Source: Corticium candelabrum (taxonomy: Eukaryota > Porifera > Homoscleromorpha > Homosclerophorida > Plakinidae). From it: a DNA stretch of 64,000 nt. How positions within the stretch are numbered: the stretch's first letter is position 1; each line of letters begins with the position of its first letter. Both the position numbers and the translations under genes were made by a program. The notes below the pieces were generated by a model that saw nothing but the letters and a program-made list of their open reading frames with translations, ran no database searches and was not told the origin of the DNA. Location of the stretch: the NCBI RefSeq assembly GCF_963422355.1, contig NC_085099.1, positions 5,925,625 through 5,989,624 on the forward strand, read 5' to 3'. Positions 12,950 through 25,127 of the stretch are shown piece by piece.

Positions 12950-13570
12950 GGAGATGGTAACCTTTCTGATCAACATCCTTAGTAAGTTACCACATTGGTT
13001 GATACATTTCTTGATACTACTCAACTGAGGAAGGGACGCTCCAAGTCGCATAAAAGCTGCAGTACGAAACTGAGCATTTGTAAGACTAAAATTTTGCGAA
13101 CAAGGAATTGCCTCAAGCCATTTCCCAGCCAAAGGACCCTTACTGCTGATGAGCCTTGAGCGGTCTTCTTTGGTATTGCAGGACTGTAGGAAATCCTGAA
13201 ACTGTCTGTCTTTTCTGATGGCTTGCAGTCTGGATTGAAGATGTTTTGGTTTGCAGTAAGCAGTTTCAAAGATGGTAACTCTTTTACCATACTGACGCCA
13301 CTTGTATGGAGACCGTTCAAAGCATCCTTCAGATCCTGTGTAGTTGATATGGCTGGTAAATCCAAGTCTTCCGTGAGACCACGGCAGATGTCACTGAGCC
13401 TCTGCTCTCTATCTGGAAGGTTGCTCAGTGTGTTGGCCCAGGCTCCCACAAATGCTGAACTGGCGGTCTCTGTAGCTGCTGAGAGGCCAAAGCCGCCATG
13501 TTTGATGGCCAACGTGAGCTGTTACTGTTGTCTGGCTGTTAGTTTCCTGCCAACGATGTTCTCAAACGTA
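12950..13570 (-). pseudogene. C-terminal fragment of a non-LTR retrotransposon RT protein
   Basis: The minus strand reads HGGFGLSAATETASSAFVGAW and DREQRLSDI, then (in another frame) AGKWLEAIPCSQNFSLTNAQ. This is the same order as the better preserved copy at 21.6-22.8 kb (GGFGM..., FVASWAHSL, ARAWLDSIPSSEKFALSS). It is truncated at both ends and frameshifted. It lies head-to-tail against the Tnp2 remnant on the opposite strand. Confidence 0.7.
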
Positions 13571-13689
13571 GTATTGATTTCTTTGTCATGCTGACTGGCC
13601 ACAGAAGAGACCATCCGTGGAGGAACAGTGCGTAGGAGATGCATGACTCTAGGCACTCCACAATATCATTCAATATAAAATAGGAGCAC

Positions 13690-14132
13690 TAAATTCATTC
13701 ATTCATTCAATATAAACCCTACTTTCCAACTGATTCTAAAAGAGTGCATTAATATATGTTTAGGTAAACGGAAATGACCTAGATCTGCCGCTGCAAAAGA
13801 CTGGTCAATCATCAGTAAGACTAAACGCATATATGCTTTACAATTACCAAAAGAGTTCAGTACAACTGTGTGTTCAAACAATTACGTTTTCATACAAATA
13901 GTAACATAGCAAATGAGCAAACTAAAAAGGTACATACTAGTATATAGAGTTACAGACTTACATTCAAGTCATGTCAATGCTCAAAGCACTCAAAACATCG
14001 AATCAAAATGTAAAATATGTCAAAGGGTTAAATTGCAAACAAGTTAAAAATGAAATCAAAGAGTATATAGTTAGTATAATTGCAATTTACTAGTTTTGTT
14101 CATCAGCAGCAACTTTAGGAACTCCGTCCGTT
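13690..14132. repeat. Duplicated 3' flank of RHD copy D
   Basis: 13690-13990 matches 4780-5090 (flank of copy B), and 13960-14130 matches 8270-8440 (flank of copy C). These shared 3' flanks define the other side of the duplicated unit. No coding sequence seen. Confidence 0.8.
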
Positions 14133-15558
14133 TTATTCGCTCATTTTACGAAGTTTCGTAGCCGTGCTTGGACACAGAATGCGAACAGGCTCCGTCGTTG
14201 CAGTTGCCCGAGTAATATATCCAGACCCAAAAGGAACTGCTATCTCAAACTTGAGACAAAACTGGGCAAGCATCTCTTTCTTGTGTGATCTCAAGTCAAT
14301 GTTTTCTAACTTGTTTCGTTTTATTCCCAAGAACGACAGACTAGTAAAAATTAAAAAGCATATATTAGAACGCCATAGCACATGCAGTGCAAAGTATTAT
14401 CGAGTTACCTCTTCCTGTAACCTTCGCTCTCGCGCAACACTGTTGAAACAGTTCGGTTCGTTGCATCTCTTTTCCAGCTGGAAGGCATACCACGGCCAAA
14501 GCAGGATGGAGCGATGTAAGGGTGTTTGACCCCTGTAAGAGTCACTGCACTGATTGTAACAGTGAGATCTCCAGTTCCTTTGGCCACATTGTCCAGCTAG
14601 AGTTACAAGACATGTTTGAAGTCTAAGAGACAGGTGCACTTGGCGTTAGATCAGGTCTAGAGGTTGTTTACCTGAATGGAAATCGGTTCTTTGCTTTCAG
14701 TTTTCAGCAAACCTTTTGATCCGGCTTCTGCTTCCTTTTCGTAACGAGCTCTGTGGGCCTGAAAGAAACAAAGGTAAAGAAACTGGTTAATTGATGGTAT
14801 TTGCTATTTGTACTGGTCTGTATTACTTTTGGCGGTTGACTAATGACTCTAATAGTAGGCACTTTGACTGTCAGTTCAGGTGTGCAATTGTGGCTGTTAA
14901 ACAAGTACGAGCTGCCATAAAAGACGTCGTTACTCGCACTTTGTTCATACGCAGAATGAAATGTGGAGGCTTCGACGTCGGACGAAAAGATGGTGTCGGT
15001 TAGCATAGCCATGTCCAGGTCTGTCAGTGAAACTTCTTCGTTTACAATATCATCCGGTGCCGTGGTTTGTACCCTTTGTAATTGTAGGGGCGGGGACTCT
15101 TGTAGTGTATGAAAGACGTCATCCAGATATTCTTCGTCGTAGCTACCGTACACGGTCTGTGCATTGAGCGACTGACTAGAATACGAATCCTCACTGCCAC
15201 CGAGACTTGAACTGAACTGGTTTTGAGAGCCCTGGTGTTGGTAGGTGGGTTTGGCCACGTCTTCCTGATCACCCCACGCATGTGCGCTGCAATCATAGAA
15301 CTGAAGCTGGGAGTAGTTCTGGGCGTCACTGGAGAACTGACAACTTCCTAAGTCCGTGGTGTCTCCTTCCCAAGCTGAAGGGTAAAGAGAATGGTATGGT
15401 GCCCCGTAGGAAGAAGTCTTTGCTGCGTTCTCGGTCCAGCAACACTGTGAAGGGATCGCGATTGGCTGAGACATCGAGAAGTTAGAGGGGCCAAGAAAGC
15501 CGTTCTCCGTGCCAGTCGTTTCGTTTAGAAGGCCAAGCAAATCTGCTAGCAAAGCCAT
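14133..15558 (-). CDS. Rel-homology-domain transcription factor, copy D (4 exons, about 404 aa)
   Basis: Exons: 15558-14827, 14758-14672, 14596-14409, 14340-14133, with the same exon lengths as copy C (732, 87, 188 and 208 nt) and intact GT-AG sites. The protein differs from copy C at only a limited number of residues. The largest difference is a cluster in exon 1 (FHTLQESPPLQLQRVQTTAPDD in place of the C version). Exon 2 encodes AHRARYEKEAEAGSKG, closer to the NFAT-type RAHY loop than copy C, which has RPRY. It ends KLRKMSE. Predicted role and domain limits are as for copy C. Intron sequences are also nearly identical, pointing to recent duplication or gene conversion. Confidence 0.85.
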
Positions 15559-15731
15559 TGTCGATCGCCAAACGCATTAGCAGAGAGTCAAATAACCGAG
15601 TTGAAAGGCGAGGCAAAGAGCTGTACTGCCGGCGTCTGCAAACGCGGTCGGACTAATCCTAGAAAGACGCAAAGCAGGTACTTATGTACACCACAGTAGA
15701 CCCCGCATTCGTCATATGGATGAAAGCCAGA

Positions 15732-15752
15732 TTCCCTAATTAAAGGTAGGGA
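15732..15752. promoter_or_regulatory. Conserved TTCCCT...AGGGA dyad upstream of copy D
   Basis: A palindrome-like TTCCCT, 9-10 bp spacer and AGGGA, 174 bp upstream of the copy D ATG, followed by ACAATTTCTTAGCG as in copies B and C. Confidence 0.4.
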
Positions 15753-15879
15753 CAATTTCTTAGCGGACGTTTCAATTAGTAAGGGAACGATGCTGTAATA
15801 TATTATGTCTATGTCTAGTTACTGACGTCTTCTTGAGGAGTGACTAGCGCAAAGACCCTGTGTAAAGCATTACTCTCAG

Positions 15880-17330
<1,451 letters not shown>

Positions 17331-19214
17331 AGCAGCGTGACCTGTAGGAATGGGGGGACTAAACTTCACAATGCTACGGGGCACGCCCATTTTATGAAAA
17401 CACCCTTTTTTCGGACACGCCTACGTTTGTTGGCTTTTAATTGACTCACACAGTAGAATCAGTGGCAGATGCAGACTGGAAAAAATAGTGGTGTGTATAC
17501 TATATGCTGCGTTGGTCCTCACACGAATCTAAAGAATTTTATGAGGTCACGGCTACAAATGGTGGGTGCTATAGTCCTGTCTAGCCCATGCCAGGCTATG
17601 CCCTTGAGCAGATCAATGAAATATATTGAGCATCTTTTGCAGCTACAATTTGTCAAACTTGTGTAGTGCACTCTAGCTAATGCAATAGAATGTGCACTGA
17701 TCTTTTGATATCATTCTATTTGCAAGACTATTGCAGCAGTTTGTGTCCCTAGATATTTGTCATTTTTCAATGCTACTTTAGCATTATTAGAGAGTCGGTA
17801 TGTTATATTACTTTCTTTCCACGTGTCCCTAGCATTGACTGCGTGCTGATTGTGACAGTCACGTGTAGTGATATCTTCAAAGTTTCTACAGCTCGCCTTT
17901 TCAACTCATTCCAGACACAGTCACATTCATCTATGAAGTAGGAGACAATGTAAAATTGATGCTTTACGTAGCCCTTTAGACTTACTTGTCTGACTGACAA
18001 ATGTTTGCATATTTTGTTTCGGTTTCAAAGGACCCTAGATGAAAACAGCCCTTCCGCTTCCTTTCTGAGAAGGTCGCTAAAACTGAAAGCAACAAACGCA
18101 ATCAGTAGCTGCATGACTGTAATCAGTAGTTACATCATTGTTCTAGCGTTGTTTTATATGAATCCTAGTGATACAGACTGTTGGGCTGTTTTTCACAACT
18201 AGATGCGCATCGATTCATGCAACCACATGCACGTTAATTGCTAGTGTCAATTTGCACTAGAATGATTCAAAAGTGTTGCTCGATCAAGAGTTTAGGAACA
18301 AGAAAATTTCGAAATTTTGAAGATTACCATAAAGGTGGAGAGACGTCTCTATGTATGGTATTCAAGTTAAGTCCCTTAATTAATTAAGTCAAGTCAATGT
18401 AGGCAACATTACTATTAGCATTGCTTCAGATTCTCTTCTTTGAGACATCCGTACAGTTCTGACATGTACCGTACAGTGTTTCAAGTTTATTAATATACAT
18501 CTTTGCTACTTTTGATTTGCACATTATCCTCGTTCGTTTGTGATTGTTTTCGTCTCATTTGATTGCACATTTTGAATACTAACCCATATCTAGGGTCGTG
18601 CGTGTTTAATTGATTATGTTGTCACATGAGACTTTTTTCAAACACCCATCTATTTTGACTCTAACATTATCTTGTCCTATCATCCTATTTTCTTCGACAA
18701 CTGTTTATATAATGAATTGGTTTTTCTTCAATTTTTTAGAATTCAAATTATAATTTAATTAAAATTAAGTGTTGAATTATAGTTTGGTGATAGAAATGTA
18801 AATAGTCGCCTTTGGCGGGGTTTTGTTCGATCTTGATGTATGCATGCTCTCCAGACACAAATTCAGTCTATATGATTATTCCTCACTAAAGAGTTTCTAT
18901 TACAAAACCTTTGATGCATTTAAACAAATTTTATGGTTTAATGATTTCTATCTTTGGAAGGTTTTGCAGTAATTTTGCTTTATTGTCTTTCCTTAACATT
19001 TTTGTTTAGACTACATATTTAGAAATAATGTCCGTTTTTATTGACAACTTTGAATGTGTTCTATTTTGCTCCAAAAGTGTGAGTCTAAATATCTTTAGTG
19101 TCGTGCGGTTACAGTTGCTGTCTGGCAGCTCCCAGACTACACAATACAAGTGAAAACACACATGGCAGTTTATAGAAAAAGATAGTTGACATAAATGTAT
19201 ATTGTTCCTCAAAA
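17331..19214. other. No recognisable gene; possible transposon debris
   Basis: 17340-17480 has sequence typical of short hAT-type debris (GGGGGGACTAAAC, then CACGCC repeats and CAGTGGCAGATGCAG), but I could not find paired ends. The rest is AT-rich with no coding signal I can defend. A weak resemblance of 17820-18110 to RHD introns and exons was not strong enough to call. Confidence 0.45.
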
Positions 19215-19224
19215 GTTCTACATT

Positions 19225-19613
19225 TATGGACTTAGTTCTTCTTTATCACTTTTTCTGCAAAGCTTTGTAGCTGTGCTGGGACACAGAATACGAACAGATT
19301 GCGTAGTCACAGTCACATTTTTAGCACATTGTGCCATATTTTCCAACTAATCATGAAACATGTAAATTTGTATGCAACACGTAAAAGACAACTGTGCTTA
19401 GTGCTTTTAACCTGAATAACGACTGGTTCCTCTGTTTTCAGTTTTCAGCAAACCCTTAGAAAGGATCATAACGAGCTCGATGGAACTGAAAAATCAAAAG
19501 TGTTGTTACATCTTTCGCAAATGTATATATGTATATTTTGATCAGTCGTTTAGACTATTTACCTGTGGCGATTGACGAATGATAGTGAGAGTAGATGGTT
19601 TAAAGGGGAGCTC

Positions 19614-19673
<60 letters not shown>

Positions 19674-20351
19674 CACTGGACACCCAAGGGTTGTAGGTGT
19701 GGGAAGGTCCTCTGCACATTCCCACGCGTAGTGTGTGCCTGTAGAAGAAGAAGAATAAGAAACTGGACTTTCAACTGGAACTGCGCTGCAGTCCACGAAA
19801 TCCAAGTTTCTGGTTTGTTGTTTCCTGGTTTCAGTGTATTCAACGGCATCCGTAGGACTGTTCCATGCATTGCTGGTCGTTTTGTAAACTTGTCAGAAGT
19901 TCTGGCATCTGCTCTAGGCACATGTCCAGCAAGACAGCTTCGTAATCACCGTAGTATAGGGTTTGCTCTCTTTGCTCAGAGGACGTTTGACTGCTATAGG
20001 ACTCTTCACCGCCACTCGATCGGACCATGCAGCAGAGACGACGTCGTACTTGTGTGGGTGTTGGTTGTCCGTACAGAGTTGGTGGTGAAGGCTCAAAGCG
20101 GCGCTAGAGAGCTAACGAATTATTGGGGACTGACTTTCCGAATACGCTCTTGCAGAGAAAGAAAAATTAATGATCAGTTTCCTGGTACGAAGTAGATAAA
20201 TCATCATTTTCGAGTATCCGACTTTCTAAAATGTAGACGAAAAGACGGTAGTCTGCTGAAAACGTTGCTGTCTATCGCCAGTAGACGCATGAACCAGACC
20301 ATGACCATTCCACTGGGTTCCAGTTGCAAGACCACTTGTTACGTTTGACAT
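19225..20351 (-). pseudogene. Rel-homology gene copy E, degenerate
   Basis: The likely original start is the ATG at 20351 (MSNVTSGLATGTQWNG), similar to copy F (GTATQWNG). Exon 1 keeps fragments such as SGGEESYSS and LEQMPELL, but is frameshifted and interrupted by a TA microsatellite and an unrelated insert (about 19616-19750). Exon 2 (about 19487-19411) has HRARYDP, then a stop. Exon 3 is fused to the end of exon 4 by an internal deletion (19225-19355), leaving QSVRILCPSTATKL. This copy belongs with F and shares its promoter palindrome. Confidence 0.8.
19616..19671. repeat. (TA)n microsatellite within RHD copy E
   Basis: About 56 bp of TA. It is followed to about 19750 by sequence ending in a GAAGAAGAATAAGAA-like tail, which could be the 3' end of a retroposed element inserted into exon 1. 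Confidence 0.9.
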
Positions 20352-20498
20352 AGTCGACCATGGCACCTAAGTAAGCAGTTACTGCAATCATCACGAAGCA
20401 ACTCTGCACTGTCTCTATTATTGTCTAGATACGGTATCAGTTTCCTAACGGTATCAGTTTCCTAACGGTCTTCCCCTTTTGAGCATTATAATATCCGT

Positions 20499-20510
20499 GG
20501 GGAAATCCCC
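20499..20510. promoter_or_regulatory. Perfect kB-type palindrome upstream of copy E
   Basis: GGGGAAATCCCC, a fully palindromic NF-kB/Rel consensus (GGGRNWYYCC within it), 148 bp upstream of the copy E ATG. The flanking sequence is also similar to the copy F promoter (TTCCCCTT..GAGCAT upstream). It also contains the GGAAA core used by NFAT. Binding is inferred from consensus only. Confidence 0.7.
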
Positions 20511-20513
20511 TAA

Positions 20514-20520
20514 TGACTCA
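20514..20520. promoter_or_regulatory. AP-1 consensus next to kB palindrome
   Basis: TGACTCA, the canonical AP-1 site, starts 4 bp after the kB palindrome. GGAAA plus an adjacent AP-1 site is the known layout of NFAT:AP-1 composite elements. The copy F promoter has only a weaker TAGTCATTA at the matching place. Confidence 0.5.
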
Positions 20521-21600
20521 TGCATCTGTGCGGGAGTGTGTTGAAGTTAGTTAGCGTATACTGGGATTCATGCAAAATGTACTGTTTTACTAACAATCAC
20601 TGCAGTAAATCTATATTTACAGATGACTGTACGAATTGGCACTCGTTCCCCTTAGTGGACAATTTCGAAGCTACTTGATTTAGTGACAGACTGTAGGAAT
20701 TTGTAGTACAGCAGAATCACTCGATACCGTCATTACATGTAGTGATGCATGTGCGACTCTAATTACTAACTATTTCAATAATTGTATTGATTGATATCAA
20801 TTATTTAAATTTTTACACAAACTGGGACTGTAAGGCTGCATGCTGCATTGATTTGGGCTGAGTACACGTTATACTATTTGTGCTTTAAGCATACAATTGA
20901 TGGAGTGTAATTCCAACATTCTATCTATTACATTGTTTCAAAAGATATAATATTATACATTTTTACAAAAAATATAAACGCGAGCAGAGAGAACAAACTG
21001 CAGCCATTATAATTGAATTCATTCTATTTCTCCGTAAAAGCCGTATTTGTGCTATTGAATTCTCTTCTACTTCTTTGCTCTTCTTGCAAGGCTTTGTAGA
21101 CATGTTGAAACATACGATACAAAACGATTCATAACACGTTCACATCACTAAATTCTTTAAAATTGCAACCTAAAACGAACAAAACATGCATTCGTTGAGC
21201 AAGCGTATAGTGATACACAGACACACAGACAGACAGACAGACAGACAGTCATCTGTTGTAGTCTTTAGTTTGTTGTTGATTTAGAGCAACTTTACTTAAA
21301 GTCTAGCTTTTAAGCTCTTGAAGGAAACTTTTTGGATTTGAAATATACGTATTTGAGAGACAGACAGACAGACAGACAGATAGACAGAATATACCATACC
21401 TGTTTCGAGTGAAGGCATTATGATACTAGGAACACCAATTGAGAAACGTGAATATGTTGCACGAGCATGTTCCACTATTGAAGAAAAGGGAATGATCTTT
21501 GTAGACAGCTTGTCGACTTGGATAATGTGCAAGCATCCATGTTGCTTCTTTGATACTGTCATACCACACGGCTAAATCACTTAGCAAGAGGAACATGTCC
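20521..21600. other. Intergenic with (CAGA)n repeats
   Basis: No gene seen. Two CAGA tetranucleotide arrays lie at about 21216-21248 and 21357-21389. An RHD exon 4 remnant lies at 21064-21125. Confidence 0.6.
21064..21125 (-). pseudogene. Remnant of RHD exon 4
   Basis: The plus strand reads TTCTTGCAAGGCTTTGTAGA and continues through a degraded version of the exon 4 end that encodes CPSTATKL in copies C-F. Only about 60 bp is recognisable. It suggests another lost copy in the array. Confidence 0.5.
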
Positions 21601-21609
21601 AGAAACACT

Positions 21610-22764
21610 GGACCAGGCAGCTACTATTCACGACAAGCAAACAACATATACCTTCTCTCATTTGCTAGGAAATGTTAACATCAGTGGAAATATGTGGAAC
21701 CAAGTAACGCTGCCAGTAAGACTAGGAGGATTTGGTATGACTCTCTAAACGGAGTGGCACCCTTTGCTTTTGTTGCCAGCTGGGCACATTCTCTTAGGCT
21801 ATTGCCTGATCGCTTTCCTGTTCTTCAAGATCAAGGCAACTCTCTAGTGACATCATCTAACCATGCGAGTGATATTGGGCTAACTTTAGAACACCATCTC
21901 AAAGATATTTCCAAGTTGTCGAATTTGTTGCCTAACACAAAAAAGTTGCAACATCAATCAAAAGCAGATCAGTTGATTGAAACTGATTCTAATCGAGATG
22001 CAGCACGATTGCTTTCAATTAGAGGTAAAGGAGCTAGAGCATGGTTAGATTCCATTCCATCTTCAGAAAAGTTTGCACTTTCATCTGGCAATTATTTGTC
22101 TTGGCGGCTTCTCTCAGATTGGGTCTACCTTTGTCTTTACCGCCCTGGGCCACTAAATGTGAATGTGGAAAGTCACTAGATGTTGAAGGGTACCATTTAC
22201 TAACATACAAAATGGGTGGAGGCCCAGTTTGGTCTCACAATTCTGTTGTTTTGTGCTGGTCTAAATGCCTGAGCAGTCTACAATGCCAACATCAAATAGA
22301 ACCAAAAGATAGATATACCACATCCAACAATAGTTTAGACATTGTTGTGTTTGACTCAACATGTGGGGGAAATGTTGAGCTTGAAGTGACCCTTGCTCAC
22401 CCCTGGAGCCAGGACATTCTGCGAAGTGGAGCAACTATAGATGGAGCCGCAACAAGTAGGAGAGAAGACATCAAACATAGCAAATATTCTAAAGAGCAGT
22501 TGCCTGGAGGGTACACTCCTACCCTTATTCCACTAGTTTTCGAACACTTTGGTAGGTGGGGAGAAGACGCATCAGCGTTCCTCGATAAACTTTCCAAACT
22601 ATATAGAGATGAAGCAGGAAGAAACAAGCTCTCAGATTTTAAGACACATTAGAGAAGACGCTTATCAGTACAACTTTCAGCGTTGCAATGCCTCAGTGTT
22701 TGCTAGAAAGATGATCAGAGTAACATATGGACAGAAAGCTGGCCAGAGTCTAGATGTTGTTTAA
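21610..22764 (+). pseudogene. Non-LTR retrotransposon, C-terminal part of the RT/endonuclease protein
   Basis: 5'-truncated. The sequence begins in VTLPVRLGGFGM and continues through FVASWAHSLRLLPDR and ARAWLDSIPSSEKFALSS. After one frameshift (near 22120) it reads LRLGLPLSLPPWATKCECG, GYHLLTYKMGGGPVWSHN, then DIVVFDSTCGGNVELEVTLA and LPGGYTPTLIPLVFEHFG. The C-x-C zinc-knuckle-like segment followed by D-x(n)-E-V-x-hydrophobic resembles the C-terminal restriction-like endonuclease region of some non-LTR elements; that reading is inference. After a stop at 22652 the tail RRRLSVQLQRCNASVFARK is still visible. No RT palm remains. Confidence 0.75.
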
Positions 22765-22932
22765 CTTTTAATTCAGTAAACTAAATTTTGGTTTGTAGGC
22801 TTCGTAGGGGAGCTTTTTAATGGTACTTGTTCCTTGTGTAATTGTAATTGTAGTTGTGACACTTGTTGTTCATTAGCTGTTACTTTAGCTTCACCTGTAT
22901 TAGCTTTGATGTATAAAAATATATGAAAATTT

Positions 22933-22933
<1 letters not shown>

Positions 22934-23004
<71 letters not shown>
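22934..23004. repeat. (CA)n microsatellite
   Basis: About 70 bp CA repeat downstream of the non-LTR fragment. Confidence 0.98.
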
Positions 23005-23005
<1 letters not shown>

Positions 23006-23497
23006 CGTATGCCTCTGCTGCATGCCCAGCAAAAAGAATTGATCAGTTTCACGACCTCTCCACAAAGACAACCCGACATGAATTCTATCAATCCTATACC
23101 AGTATTCCATGCATTGACTACATGGCAGTATGCATGCATCGAACGAGAACATCTTTCAAATCTCTAGCTAACTAAAGCTAACTAAATTCAAATAATCGAC
23201 ATTGCACGATCTAAATAGCCAATTAACCTTTGACAAACTATTTTATAAATTCGCAATTCTATTTGATAACCACGTACAAGACTCATAAAATGTTGACCAT
23301 AAAAGATCTGGTAGTTCGAAGCTATAGCATGCAAGACTTACGGTAATTTTAATATCACAGCTCTGTTGTACGAAAATTATTGGGGATCCAAGGCCCTTCG
23401 GTCTTCTGTTCCTATACGCCTATGCTCGTTAGTTACATGTATGCAGGAAATGCTGCCTGCATATACATTACGAATAAGAAGATCCAAACGTTTCCGA

Positions 23498-23553
<56 letters not shown>

Positions 23554-23826
23554 TTCAGCTCAGGTACATAATTTTTGTAACAATTATAAACTTAGGCAAT
23601 GCGTTTGAATTTCCAATCTAGATTATTTGCGTAATTAAGTTTCTACAGAAGCGCTAGTTAGTCTTAGCGATACCGATGCATCTCTTTCGTAAATTTCAAC
23701 ATATCTGGAATAACGTCTTGAGTCAGCCAGTCACGGCCGTGTTTTTGTTGAAGCATCACATGCAATGCTATGAATGTGAAGATTGACCTGTGTCATTTCA
23801 CATGATCACGTTACGCTAGTGTTGAC
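23005..23826. other. Intergenic with (TA)n
   Basis: No gene seen. A TA microsatellite lies at about 23501-23552. The sequence then leads to the left LTR of the Gypsy element. Confidence 0.6.
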
Positions 23827-24015
23827 TGTAGTATATTGGTACTTATACGCACGCAGTGATTCTACACCACGGAAGACTGACGCTCTATTGCTATAGACAC
23901 ATCGAACTATATCTGAACGTGGAACACAGACGCTAACAATGCAATTGCCCTATGGCTATCTTATACATGTCATCGTAACTCCGCCTCTAACTAATTAGTA
24001 CACCAATGCACCACA
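23827..24015 (-). repeat. 3' LTR of the Gypsy element
   Basis: 189 bp, TGTAG...CCACA on the plus strand. It differs from the other LTR by a small number of substitutions and small indels, which would allow dating of the insertion. Confidence 0.9.
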
Positions 24016-24026
24016 GTCCTCCCTCC

Positions 24027-25127
24027 TTAGTCTTGTCGGTATCTAGCAGGAGGTCTCCTGTTGGATCTCGCTGGATATCTTCTTTCTGCTCCGGGTGATA
24101 ACTCGGCTGTTGCTGTCGTTGGTGTCTTCTGGTTTGATTCACCTGGTTCAGCCGTTGTGTTCTCTTCAACTGCTGCTTTATCTCGATCCAGGGCCACTGA
24201 AATTGGTGTTTCTTTTGTCTCTGCCACTTGTGGCATACTCCTCTCATCTCTGGATCTTAGTTGGTCCAGATGTACATATCTAGCACTTGTTTCGACATTG
24301 ACCAAGTAGTTCGTGGGACCCAGCCTCTGAACTATGGTACACCACCTAATCACTTCCCTCTACTGTCTTGTCTCGGGTTGATCCTAGTTCGAGGTCTTTT
24401 GCTCGAAAAGTAGCATCTTCATATTGATTAGACTGCAGATCTCGGATGTTGTTCTCTGTTTCAGGTCGTAAAGAGTTAGTCTAGTTCTCAATTCTCTCTT
24501 CAACATTAGCTCAGCCAGGGCCTTCCCTGTTGTTGTGTTGGGTGTCGTTCGATACCGCAGTAAGAATGATGATACCTGATGACTGATGGATCTCCCGGTT
24601 GGCCGACTCTTCTAACTTTTCTTGAGTTCTTGGACTAGTCTTTTAGCCTGTTCATTGGATAATGGATGATAAGGAGGTGTTAACTGATGTCGAATTCCAA
24701 TGGCCTTCATAAACATCTGAAATTCATGTGACCTAAATTGAGGCCCGTTATCCGTCACCAACCTCCTGGGTAAGCCGTGACAACTGAAGGTCCGTCTCAT
24801 GGCATTCATAGTCTGCTCTGTGGTGGTATGAGGTCCCAACTCGTTTACTTCTGGCCACTTCGAGAAAGCGTTGATCATCAGCAAGTACTGTCTTCCGGAT
24901 AGTTCCACGAAGTCAGCATGCACCCTCTCCCAAGGCATCGCAGGGTAGATCCATGGGTGAGATGGTAACACTTGTGCTGGTCTTCCTTTTTGACTCTGAC
25001 ATCTCTCACATCTCCTAGCTAAGTCTTCCAAATCTTTGTCAAGATTGGGCCACCAGATGAAGCTCCTCACTAAAGCCTTTATCCTGACTACTCCAAGATG
25101 TTCATCATAAATTTCTTCTGCTACCAC
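24027..25127 (-). pseudogene. Gypsy integrase region
   Basis: 25127-24612 encodes a zinc-binding H-x-H/C-x2-C segment (EHLGVVRIKAL..., CERCQSQKG) and the integrase core with HADFVE (first Asp) and VTDNGPQF (second Asp). In the third motif the usual SNGQAER is SNEQAKR, so the catalytic Glu appears as Lys. After a break, 24353-24027 has LGPTNYLV and a C-terminal tail ending RRPPARYRQD. Catalytically dead as written. Confidence 0.85.

Noticed and set aside
17800-18110. Further RHD exon 2/3 remnant
   Set aside because: Only short, scattered resemblance (for example CTGATTGTGACAGTCACGTG and CTTCCGCTTCCTTTC) with no ordered match.
20080-20195. 207-residue plus-strand frame 19572-20195 as a gene
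   Set aside because: It runs antisense through RHD pseudogene E and a TA microsatellite.
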